Source of the DNA: JAAZAI01 sp050942875
GTDB lineage: Bacteria; Verrucomicrobiota; Kiritimatiellia; RFP12; UBA3636
Assembly (NCBI GenBank): GCA_050942875.1
Contig: JBMNOD010000063.1
Location: 1-19,902 of the forward strand
Direction: 5' to 3'
Length of the DNA stretch: 19,902 nt
In this document: positions 6,962 through 13,379 of the stretch, one piece after another
Numbering within the stretch: position 1 is the first letter of the stretch
Layout of the letters: the number at the start of each line of letters is the position of its first letter
Translations under genes and position numbers: made by a program
The notes under the pieces: generated by a model
Database searches by the model: none
What the model was told of the DNA's origin: nothing
Seen by the model: the letters and a program-made list of their open reading frames with translations, nothing else

Positions 6962-8146
6962 ATGCCAACAGAGCCCCCCAGTCATCCCGCCTCCATTTCA
7001 CCACGACGTCCCTGCATCGTCGTGGCCGGCCATGTCTGTTTGGACGTGATTCCCACGTTCAAGCAGGGCGCAAAAACTCTGGGAGAACTGCTCGTCCCCG
7101 GCAAGCTCGTGGACGTCGGACCCGCCGTGCTCGCGACCGGCGGCGCAGTGGCCAACACCGGCCTCGCCCTCCATCGCCTCGGCGTGCGAACCCGCCTCGT
7201 CGGCAAACTCGGCCAAGATTCGTTTGGCGACGCCATCTGCGGCCTTCTCCGCCAGCAGGGCGCAACTCTGGCCGACCACATGATACGCGACGCCCAATCC
7301 GCCACATCCTACTCCATCGTCATCAACCCTCCCGGCATCGATCGCGTCTTCCTCCACTGCCCAGGCGCCAACGACACGTTCTCGGCCGACGATCTCCCGG
7401 CGGAAACCCTCGACGGCGCCGACCTGCTCCACTTTGGCTACCCGCCGCTGATGCAACGCTTCTACACCGACGGCGGCGAAGAACTGGCGCGTCTGCTCGC
7501 CAAAGCCCGCGCCGCAGGATTGACGACCTCGCTCGACCTAGCGCTGCCCGACCCCGATTCGCCTGCCGGCCAAGCCGACTGGCTCAAAATCCTCGCCCGC
7601 ACCCTGCCAGAAGTCGACGTCTTTTGCCCCAGCTTCGACGAAATCCTCTTCATGCTCCGCCACGACACCGGCCTCCACATCCACAAGACCGTTGAAAAGG
7701 ACAAGCCCCTGGGAGGACTCGACGCCAACGACATTCTGGCCATCTCCACACGGCTCATCGAACTCGGCGCCGGCGCCGTCTTTCTCAAGCTCGGACGCCA
7801 AGGCGCCTTCCTCCGTGTCACGGAGGATCGCGACCGGCTGGCCAAGTCGGGACGTTGCGCCCCGACCCTCAGCCAATGGCTCGGAGCCACGCTCCATGCC
7901 GCCTGCTTCACAGTGGAGGTCGCCGGCACGACCGGCGCCGGCGACTGCTCGATCGCCGGCCTGCTTGCCGCGATCTTGCGCGGCGAAGCCTCGCGCGACG
8001 CGCTCCGCGCCGCCGTTGCCACCGGTGCCGCCAGCGTCGAACGACCCGACGCCACCAGCGGCATCCCCGACTGGTCCGCCTTGGCCAGTCGGCTCGCCTG
8101 CGGCTGGCCACGCGATCCCTCCCTTCCCTTCCCCCACAGCGTCTGA
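6962..8146 (+). CDS. PfkB-family carbohydrate kinase
   Basis: ATP-dependent sugar kinase of the ribokinase/PfkB fold, 394 residues. N-terminal features are VVAGHVCLDVIPTF (20-33, substrate-site Asp28) and ATGGAVANTGLALHRLGV (58-75, the first PfkB signature). The second signature is GTTGAGDCSIAGLLAA (322-337); Asp328 is the expected catalytic base and GAG forms the anion hole. It is longer than ribokinase (about 310) because of insertions between 200 and 320. The substrate cannot be read from sequence. Next to mannitol-1-phosphate dehydrogenase and a lyxose/mannose isomerase, fructose or a related ketose is the best guess (inference). The ATG at 6962 is chosen because GGAG sits 11 bases upstream; a GTG 30 bases earlier is possible. 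mtlD follows 125 bases downstream, likely co-transcribed, though a hairpin lies between. Confidence 0.88.
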   Translation: MPTEPPSHPASISPRRPCIVVAGHVCLDVIPTFKQGAKTLGELLVPGKLVDVGPAVLATGGAVANTGLALHRLGVRTRLVGKLGQDSFGDAICGLLRQQGATLADHMIRDAQSATSYSIVINPPGIDRVFLHCPGANDTFSADDLPAETLDGADLLHFGYPPLMQRFYTDGGEELARLLAKARAAGLTTSLDLALPDPDSPAGQADWLKILARTLPEVDVFCPSFDEILFMLRHDTGLHIHKTVEKDKPLGGLDANDILAISTRLIELGAGAVFLKLGRQGAFLRVTEDRDRLAKSGRCAPTLSQWLGATLHAACFTVEVAGTTGAGDCSIAGLLAAILRGEASRDALRAAVATGAASVERPDATSGIPDWSALASRLACGWPRDPSLPFPHSV

Positions 8147-8151
8147 ACCCC

Positions 8152-8172
8152 GGCCGCTTCGCGGCAGCGGCC
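8152..8172 (+). other. GC-rich hairpin after the kinase gene
   Basis: GGCCGCT (8152-8158) pairs perfectly with AGCGGCC (8166-8172) around a 7-base loop, starting 5 bases after the kinase stop. There is no T run, so it is more likely an RNA-stabilising or attenuating stem between the kinase and mtlD than a full intrinsic terminator. Confidence 0.4.
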
Positions 8173-8208
8173 AACCGCAAGGGACTGGCGCGAGTGCCGA
8201 AAGGCTTG

Positions 8209-8271
8209 ATTTGCAATTTCGTAATTCGTGATTACCACCGACCCCCGCCAGCCCTAATCCCTAATCCATCC
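8209..8271. repeat. Low-complexity word-repeat tract before mtlD
   Basis: The stretch reads as near-duplicated short words: TTTGCAATTTCGTAATTCG, then GTGATTAC, and CCCTAATCCCTAATCC just before the mtlD ATG. It offers no ribosome site, so how mtlD is initiated is unclear. Similar AAATTTCAAAT-type words occur at 17601-17635 and 18990-19013. Confidence 0.4.
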
Positions 8272-9519
8272 ATGCCCCTCCTTGTTCACTTCGGCGCCGG
8301 AGCCATCGGCCGATCCCTCGTCGGAACGCTCTTCACCCAGGCTGGATACGACGTGCTGTTCATCGACGCAGACGCGCGGATCGTCCAGGCGCTTCAAGAA
8401 CGGCGAGGCTACCGTGTCGTCATCAAGGACGCCCTGCCACCAGGATCAACCAACACCGTCGCCGTCTCGGGCGTTAACGCCATTGCCGTGCAAAATGCGC
8501 AGGCCGTCGCGGACGCCGTCGCGAACGCCGACCTCCTCGGCACATCGGTTGGCGCCAACGTCCTGCCCGCCGTGCTGCGTGCTCTGGCGCCAGGTCTGGC
8601 GCGGCGCACGCGCGCCGTCTCAATCCTCTTCTGCGAAAATCTCCATGGCGTCGCCAACCTCGCCCGCGCCACGCTCACAAAGGAGCTCGGCTCCGAATTC
8701 CCCTTGGACGAACGTGTCGGGCTGGTGGCGACAAGCATCGGCAAGATGGTGCCGATCATGCCCGCCACTGTCCGCGAACGCGACCCCCTTGAAGTCTGGG
8801 GCGAGGCATACAACCAGATCATCGCCGATCGCCAGGCCTTTGTCGGACCGCTCCCCAACGTCCCCGGACTGCAACTCAAGGATCATTTCGACGCCTACGT
8901 CGCGCGCAAGCTCTATGTCCACAATCTGGGCCACTCCGTCTGCGCCTACGAAGGCTTCCTCCGGGGGCATGCGCTCATTTCCGACGCCATGGCCGACCTG
9001 ATCGTCGCACAGGCAACCCGCGCCGCCATGGAAAGCACCGCCGCCGCGTTGCTGAAACGCCACCCAGACGTTTGGCAAGCCGACGAAATGGCGGAACACG
9101 TCGCCGACCTGCTGCACCGCTTCGGCAACCGCGCGCTCGGCGACACCGTCCACCGCGTCGGACGCGATCTCGCCCGCAAGCTCGGCCCCGACGACCGTCT
9201 CGCAGGGGCGCTCCGCCTCGTCGTTGAGACAGGCGGCGCCGCCGCGCCCATCTGCGATGCCATCGCCGCCGCGCTCCACTTCGCCGCGCCCGACGAACGG
9301 GGCAAGACCTTCCCGCCTGACGACAACGTCCGGGCGCAAGTGGCGGCGCTGGGGCCACGCGCCTTTCTCGAACGACACGCCCGCCTCGCCGCCAAGGACT
9401 TTTCTGCCGAGCTTGAACGAATTGACCGCCGATCATGCCAACTGTCAGCCACGCATGGGTGCTCGGCAATCCAGTCGCCCGCCACTCAGGTTTTTGAGGG
9501 TCTGTCTCCCAAAACCTGA
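8272..9519 (+). CDS. mtlD: Mannitol-1-phosphate 5-dehydrogenase
   Basis: NAD-dependent interconversion of mannitol 1-phosphate and fructose 6-phosphate in the cytoplasm. The Rossmann motif HFGAGAIGRS is at 6-15 and the NAD-ribose Asp in FIDADARIV at 30-38. ENLHGVANL lies at 122-130. The polyol-dehydrogenase catalytic signature K-x4-N-x2-H is exact: Lys213, Asn218, His221 in RKLYVHNLGHSVCAYEGF. The frame is open far upstream (to 7855) only as an out-of-frame reading of the kinase; the true start is the ATG at 8272, right before the NAD motif. The protein is 415 residues against about 382 in E. coli. The extra 28 residues (after ELERIDRR) look non-native, because they read into a palindromic repeat whose right arm supplies the stop. 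The phosphorylated substrate is assigned from overall resemblance to MtlD; an unphosphorylated mannitol dehydrogenase is the alternative. Confidence 0.87.
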   Translation: MPLLVHFGAGAIGRSLVGTLFTQAGYDVLFIDADARIVQALQERRGYRVVIKDALPPGSTNTVAVSGVNAIAVQNAQAVADAVANADLLGTSVGANVLPAVLRALAPGLARRTRAVSILFCENLHGVANLARATLTKELGSEFPLDERVGLVATSIGKMVPIMPATVRERDPLEVWGEAYNQIIADRQAFVGPLPNVPGLQLKDHFDAYVARKLYVHNLGHSVCAYEGFLRGHALISDAMADLIVAQATRAAMESTAAALLKRHPDVWQADEMAEHVADLLHRFGNRALGDTVHRVGRDLARKLGPDDRLAGALRLVVETGGAAAPICDAIAAALHFAAPDERGKTFPPDDNVRAQVAALGPRAFLERHARLAAKDFSAELERIDRRSCQLSATHGCSAIQSPATQVFEGLSPKT

Positions 9520-9520
9520 G
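9485..9520 (-). repeat. REP-like palindrome overlapping the mtlD stop
   Basis: CTCAGGTTTT (9485-9494) and AAAACCTGAG (9511-9520) are perfect 10-bp arms. Between them is GAGGGTCTGTCTCCC, the reverse-oriented, mutated form of the GGGGACAGACCCC core, which adds a GGG/CCC inner stem. The TGA of mtlD (9517-9519) lies in the right arm. The strong stem could also act as a transcription terminator or 3' stabiliser between the two convergent sugar genes. Confidence 0.75.
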
Positions 9521-9563
9521 CGAACGGGCAAACTCCAGCGTTCCGGCTCTTCTTCCGGGGTCG

Positions 9564-10112
9564 CTACCTCTCGCACACCAGACGGACGAGCGGCGGTTCG
9601 TCTTCCTCAATCCGACTGAAGCGTCCAACCTGCGGGTTTTCAAAGAAATTGTCGTTCACGTCGTCGTTCGCCGTCGAGACCTCGCCGACGATCGCATACG
9701 CGGACGCCGCCCAGAAGGCGTGCAGCACGCCGGGCGTCAGAGTGACACGCTCGCCCGACGTCAGCGTCACGCGCTCGCCCGGCGGGACGTCGCGCCATTC
9801 GCCATTGATCTGAAGCCGCTCGCCCTTGGACGAAGGCAGTTCAATGACGAGGCGCCCCCAGCGGCAAATGATGTCTTCCTTTTTGACATCATGATAGTGC
9901 CGCGGCGTCACCTGGTCGCGACGCACGTACATCAGCTTTTCGCAGTATTCCGGCTGTTCGGCCAGGTTCACGAGGACGAGGCCTGTCTTCGCGAAATCGC
10001 CCAGGCCGAAATCGGTGATGTCCCACCGCGGATTCGGCGGCAACGTCCAGCCATGCCGCTCGAAGGCGGCTTTCGACTCCCTGATGATCGCATTGACTTC
10101 TGATCGTTTCAT
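9564..10112 (-). CDS. D-lyxose ketol-isomerase (cupin), probable mannose/fructose isomerase
   Basis: Metal-dependent cupin sugar isomerase converting D-lyxose to D-xylulose; known members also interconvert D-mannose and D-fructose. The 182-residue protein opens with the family's MKRSEVNAIIRESKAAFERHG, then RWDITDFGLGDF (29-40), CEKLMYVRRDQVTPRHYH (57-74), KKEDIICRWG (77-86) and LTPGVLHAFW (125-134). Probable metal ligands are His72, His74, Glu79 and His131. The frame is open to 10343, but that part is a repeat read backwards (GSVPYFA), so I start at the ATG at 10112. It has a strong GGAGGAGG ribosome site a few bases upstream. It converges on mtlD. With the kinase and MtlD it could feed mannose to fructose, then fructose 6-phosphate and mannitol 1-phosphate (inference). 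It contains an 8-residue tandem duplication, GERVTLTS/GERVTLTP. Confidence 0.88.
   Translation of the reverse strand: MKRSEVNAIIRESKAAFERHGWTLPPNPRWDITDFGLGDFAKTGLVLVNLAEQPEYCEKLMYVRRDQVTPRHYHDVKKEDIICRWGRLVIELPSSKGERLQINGEWRDVPPGERVTLTSGERVTLTPGVLHAFWAASAYAIVGEVSTANDDVNDNFFENPQVGRFSRIEEDEPPLVRLVCER
9736..9783 (-). repeat. 24-bp in-frame tandem duplication in the isomerase gene
   Basis: Two adjacent 24-base units (9736-9759 and 9760-9783) match at 20 of 24 positions and encode GERVTLTS and GERVTLTP just before the metal-ligand histidine. The family often has two similar beta-strand phrases here, so this may be old or converged rather than a recent duplication. Confidence 0.6.
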
Positions 10113-10454
10113 ATGTTGCCTCCTCCTCGTTTCACAATATGACGTAGACAAAACACCATCATGATACCGAAAAACTGCGGATGATGGAATCCCGATTTTT
10201 TTTGAGGTCGCACTATCAAAACAGACTACGGGACAGACATCGAAAATCCTGCAAGAAAATGGATCATGGATTTTACAACCCGTTGAGAGAAAGGATAATA
10301 GCAAAATAATAGCAAAATAGGGGACAGACCCCAAAAACCCCATTTACACCGCAACGAGCGGGAAACGGGTGTGGTTTGTCCACAAGATGAACATCCAGGG
10401 GACAAACCTCAAAACGCAGATGGTGTTTGGGTTGAAAACTTAAGCCGTTGACAA
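10113..10454. repeat. Gene-free stretch holding a cluster of REP/BIME-like units
   Basis: No gene is seen in these 342 bases. The full repeat unit is at 10268-10337: GGATTTTACAACCCGTTGA, a duplicated AATAGCAAAAT block, then AAAATAGGGGACAGACCCC and AAAAA. Around it are decayed units: ACGGGACAGACATCG from 10229, GTGGTTTGTCCAC at 10371-10383 in the opposite orientation, and AGGGGACAAACCTCAAAA from 10397. The mixed orientations resemble a bacterial interspersed mosaic element. TTGACA occurs at 10448-10453, just outside the tsaB stop. The isomerase's own promoter should lie near 10113-10200 on the - strand; TATCAT is the only -10-like word I can offer there. Confidence 0.7.
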
Positions 10455-11132
10455 CTAAGCTTTTGCCACGGCGGGGTGGAGGTAGATGGGCAGGGGGTCG
10501 CCCGCCGAGCCGGCGACGGCGAGGCGGCCGACGGCTTCGGCGGTGGGCAGGACGCTAAAGACGCGTTCCGGCGGGAAGGCGGCGGCCAGCAGGGGCTGGA
10601 GGCGGTCGAGGTCGGGGGTCACCACCATCGCGTGGGAGGGTATGGACTCCGCCACGGCCGCATGGGGGACGACGCTGAAATCCGAAGCGCCATGGGTCGG
10701 CGCGGCGCCCTCCCCGTAAAGGGCGATCCAGAGGCGTCCACGGCGGGCGTCGCCGACGACGGCGACGGGCGAAGGGTTGGGGGGGGCTTGACACGCGGCG
10801 GGGGCGCCGCGTCCACTGTGTTCGGCGCGGAAGACGGCGTGGATGGCGGCGGCGCTGCTGACGCCGACGAGGCGTCCGCCGACGGGCAGCGCCAACCCCG
10901 TCAGGACGGCGATGGCGGAGCGGATGCCGGAAAACGACCCCGGCCCCGTGCCGACGGCGTAGCGCGAGACGTCGCGGAGCGGAACGTTTGCCTGGGCGAG
11001 GACGGCGTCGACGAGCGCGTAGGCGTCGCCCTGAAATCCACGCGAATCTTCGACGGCGGCGATGCGCGCCCCGTCCTCGGACAGCAGAGCGGCGCTGCCC
11101 CGCGCGGTGGAGCGTTCAAGGGCGAGGAGCAC
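10455..11132 (-). CDS. tsaB: tRNA t6A biosynthesis protein TsaB
   Basis: Non-catalytic partner of TsaD in making N6-threonylcarbamoyladenosine at position 37 of ANN-decoding tRNAs, in the cytoplasm. The 225-residue protein has the ASKHA start LLALERSTARGSAAL (2-16) and the TsaB hallmark GTGPGSFSGIRSAIAVLTGLAL (61-82). The hallmark more often reads GPGSFTGIR; Thr to Ser is mild. A second conserved block, AVVGDARRGRLWIALY, follows around 125-140. The start codon is GTG at 11132, four bases after the GTPase stop, with an AAAGG about 11 bases upstream inside the previous gene. It is the last gene of the - strand operon; TsaD and TsaE are not in the window. Confidence 0.9.
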   Translation of the reverse strand: MLLALERSTARGSAALLSEDGARIAAVEDSRGFQGDAYALVDAVLAQANVPLRDVSRYAVGTGPGSFSGIRSAIAVLTGLALPVGGRLVGVSSAAAIHAVFRAEHSGRGAPAACQAPPNPSPVAVVGDARRGRLWIALYGEGAAPTHGASDFSVVPHAAVAESIPSHAMVVTPDLDRLQPLLAAAFPPERVFSVLPTAEAVGRLAVAGSAGDPLPIYLHPAVAKA

Positions 11133-11136
11133 GGCG

Positions 11137-12519
11137 TCAACGGCCTTTCTTGACGTCTTTTCGACTGCGAGTGGCCAGATCGGGGATGACGCGCTCCATC
11201 ACCTCGTAAAGGCGACGTCGCGTGCCCCAGCCGAAAAGCGGGAGGGGTGCGCCGGATTGGATGATGGCCGCAACGTCGTCGCGGATGGATTGCCAGTATT
11301 GACGCAAGTCGCTTCGAGCTCCAGGAGCGAGCTCCACGGCATATTCTTCTTCGAAGAGGTCGTCGACATGGTTGACGAGTCGTGCGCGGAGGCGCTTGAA
11401 GCCAAGGTGGGCCCACATCGCCGCGGCCAGACCACAGACGCCGGTGACGGCGATGGTGAAGAGGAGCGCAAGGAGACGACGCCAGGAGAGGAGCGATGCG
11501 GCGCCGGCGCCGGGCAGGATGACATGCGTGGCAAGGAACCAAGAGACGAAGATGGCGGCAAGCGTTGCAACGATGAAGAGGACAACGTCCCGAACGCGCC
11601 GGAAGGCAAGGCGACTCGCCGCAGCACCGAGGACACGGGACTGAAGCTCAAGACGAGTGAAATCGGCGGCGACGTTGGCGAGCATGCTGTCGTAGCGCCG
11701 TTGCGGCAGGCTGCGAAGCTGCTCCAGAATCTGGGCGCGGTGGCGATCGAAACCGTCGAGCGAGACCTTGGTTTCGACTCGGGTTCCAGACTGGGGCGTG
11801 TAAGTCGTGTAGATCGTCGGAAGATCCTTCATGCGGAGGACGCGCGCGAGGTTCCAGCAGAGCGTTCCGTAGGCGCGGGCGAAGTCGTACATGCTGTCGA
11901 ACGTGTCCGACTTGTTGAGAAGCACGCGCAACTTGAACTCGATGCCGAAGAGACACTTGCTGAGCACGGAGACGGCTTCGGCGGTGGTTCCCGGCTTGTC
12001 GGGATCAAAAAGGAAAAAGACGAGGTCGGAGAGTTCCGCGAACTTGCGCACGGCGCGGGGGAAGTCGTAGCTGCGCGTGGCGTGGCCCTCGGCGGTGTCG
12101 ATCATGCCGGGGCTGTCGATGAGGTTGACGTGCTTGAGGTAGTCCCGCTTGCGGATCTTGACCTGGACGTGCTGGAGAAAAGCGGGCCCCATCGTGGCGA
12201 TGCTGGCGAATTCGGCGGGAAGCTGACCGATGGCGGCGGGGCCGTAGTAGTCTTGCTCGACGTCTCCGTAGAGGATGACGGTGAAGCGATCGTCGGTCGG
12301 GGCGACACCGGTGTCCTGCACGGGGGGGCCGCCAAGAAGATGGTTGATGAACGTGGACTTGCCGGAGGAATGATTGCCCAGGAAGACGGCGCTGGGGCGG
12401 CCTCCGACGGTGATCTCAGGGCGCTGGAACGTGTAGTGGTACCGCTCGGCCGTCGTCTTGAACGCTCGGTAAAGACGATTGACGCCGGTGTCGATGTCGC
12501 GGGTTCCACTTCTGAACAT
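11137..12519 (-). CDS. EHD/dynamin-like nucleotide-binding membrane protein
   Basis: A 460-residue P-loop NTPase of the dynamin superfamily that resembles eukaryotic EHD proteins. Motifs are G1 FLGNHSSGKSTFINHLLG (46-63), G2 region TGVAPTDDRF (70-79), G3 LIDSPGMID (133-141) and G4 LLNKSD (200-205). EHD-style phrases are YDF (151-153), FAELSDLVFFLFD (160-172) and YGTLCWNLARV (217-227). Two hydrophobic segments at about 312-332 and 349-370 would anchor it in the membrane, where EHDs instead have a helical membrane-binding domain and a C-terminal EH domain. The tail (380-460) is helical and basic at the very end. Likely role: membrane binding or remodelling driven by ATP or GTP (family knowledge; nucleotide not certain). 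The ATG at 12519 has GGAG about 9 bases upstream. It lies 26 bases after adk and 4 bases before tsaB. Confidence 0.85.
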   Translation of the reverse strand: MFRSGTRDIDTGVNRLYRAFKTTAERYHYTFQRPEITVGGRPSAVFLGNHSSGKSTFINHLLGGPPVQDTGVAPTDDRFTVILYGDVEQDYYGPAAIGQLPAEFASIATMGPAFLQHVQVKIRKRDYLKHVNLIDSPGMIDTAEGHATRSYDFPRAVRKFAELSDLVFFLFDPDKPGTTAEAVSVLSKCLFGIEFKLRVLLNKSDTFDSMYDFARAYGTLCWNLARVLRMKDLPTIYTTYTPQSGTRVETKVSLDGFDRHRAQILEQLRSLPQRRYDSMLANVAADFTRLELQSRVLGAAASRLAFRRVRDVVLFIVATLAAIFVSWFLATHVILPGAGAASLLSWRRLLALLFTIAVTGVCGLAAAMWAHLGFKRLRARLVNHVDDLFEEEYAVELAPGARSDLRQYWQSIRDDVAAIIQSGAPLPLFGWGTRRRLYEVMERVIPDLATRSRKDVKKGR

Positions 12520-12545
12520 ATTGGGGTGCTCCGAGGTTGGCCGGT

Positions 12546-13196
12546 CTAGTGGGCCATGGCGTTTTTGACAAGGGGGACGGTCACATCCACTTCGCCCGAG
12601 GCGTCAACATGGCGGAGCTTGCCGATCTTCTCGTACCAATCGACGAGGGGCCGGGTCTGCGCGGCATAGACGTCGAGGCGGCGCTTGATCGTCTCGGGCT
12701 TGTCGTCGTCGCGAACGATCAGCGCCGTTCCGCAGGCGTCGCAGACACCGGCTTTTTTCGGCGGGAGACCCTCGACATGGTAGACTTTGCTGCAACCAGG
12801 GCAGACGCGGCGTCCGCCAAGACGGCGGAGGATGGTGGCCTCCGGGACATCCAGGCAGATGGCCTTGGCGACTGTGGCGTCGTGCTCTCGGACGAGCGAC
12901 TCAAGCTGCTCGGCCTGATTCTCAGTGCGCGGGAAGCCGTCGAAGAGAAACACGGCGTCGGCCGGGGCGTCCGCGAGGAGTTCGCTGATCATGTCGAGGA
13001 GCACGGCGTCGGGGACGAGCGCCCCCTGGTCCATGTAGGCCTTGGCGGCGCGTCCTGCGGGGGTGCCGTTCTTGACGGCGTCGCGCAACATGTTGCCGGT
13101 GGAAACATGCGTCGCATCGCCTTGTTCGGCGATGCGACCGGCGACGGAGCCTTTGCCTGCGCCAGGCGCTCCGAGGAAGACGAAGATGGTCATCAT
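12546..13196 (-). CDS. adk: Adenylate kinase, zinc-type LID
   Basis: Catalyses ATP + AMP to 2 ADP in the cytoplasm. The 216-residue protein starts MMTIFVFLGAPGAGKGS with the P-loop GAPGAGKGS (9-17). Then come STGNMLR (AMP binding), FLFDGFPRT, and a long LID with four cysteines, CPGC...CDAC, expected to bind zinc as in many Gram-positive and PVC enzymes. DDKPETIKRRLDVY follows the LID. Either of two adjacent ATGs (13196 or 13193) could be used; GAGGTG lies 8 bases before the first. The frame is open another 40 codons upstream, but that part is antisense of the small lipoprotein region and not protein-like. The lipoprotein gene precedes it by 17 bases and the EHD-like gene follows. Confidence 0.95.
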   Translation of the reverse strand: MMTIFVFLGAPGAGKGSVAGRIAEQGDATHVSTGNMLRDAVKNGTPAGRAAKAYMDQGALVPDAVLLDMISELLADAPADAVFLFDGFPRTENQAEQLESLVREHDATVAKAICLDVPEATILRRLGGRRVCPGCSKVYHVEGLPPKKAGVCDACGTALIVRDDDKPETIKRRLDVYAAQTRPLVDWYEKIGKLRHVDASGEVDVTVPLVKNAMAH

Positions 13197-13213
13197 GGTC
13201 TGAACACCTCGAT

Positions 13214-13372
13214 CTAGCGGTTCATCATCGACTGAGGGATGCCGGGGGCGAACTCCCAAGCAGGTCGTTCGCCCCAAGGCAAATCGGTGCCGTCGGGATC
13301 GGCCATTGACCGGCATCCCATCGCCGCGGCAAAAGCCGTCGCCAACGCGAGGATGACGCCGGCGCGCGGCAT
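13214..13372 (-). CDS. Small lipoprotein (52 aa) of unknown function
   Basis: MPRAGVILALATAFAAAMGC is a classic lipoprotein signal with Cys20 as the lipid site (lipobox AMGC). The mature peptide is only about 33 residues and ends DLPWGERPAWEFAPGIPQSM. Short lipoproteins with a D(L/M)PW...WE...P.IP tail are, as I recall, recurrent in Lentisphaerota and Kiritimatiellota genomes; I know no function. The ATG at 13372 lies 7 bases after the stop of the coiled-coil membrane gene; an in-frame TTG at 13408 would add 12 unlikely residues. No clear ribosome site precedes the ATG, so translation is probably coupled to the gene before. It precedes adk by 17 bases. Confidence 0.65.
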   Translation of the reverse strand: MPRAGVILALATAFAAAMGCRSMADPDGTDLPWGERPAWEFAPGIPQSMMNR

Positions 13373-13379
13373 CCTAGCA

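Noticed and set aside
10113..10343. Upstream extension of the lyxose isomerase resembling a signal peptide (GSVPYFAIILLL)
   Set aside because: The hydrophobic stretch is the backward reading of the repeat; the same GSVPYFA string appears at the unrelated copy at 6841-6860. The ATG at 10112 has a strong ribosome site and fits the family start.
10113..10454. CRISPR array from the repeated GGGACAGACC-type units
   Set aside because: Units vary in orientation, length and spacing, and there are no uniform spacers or cas genes; an interspersed palindromic repeat fits better.
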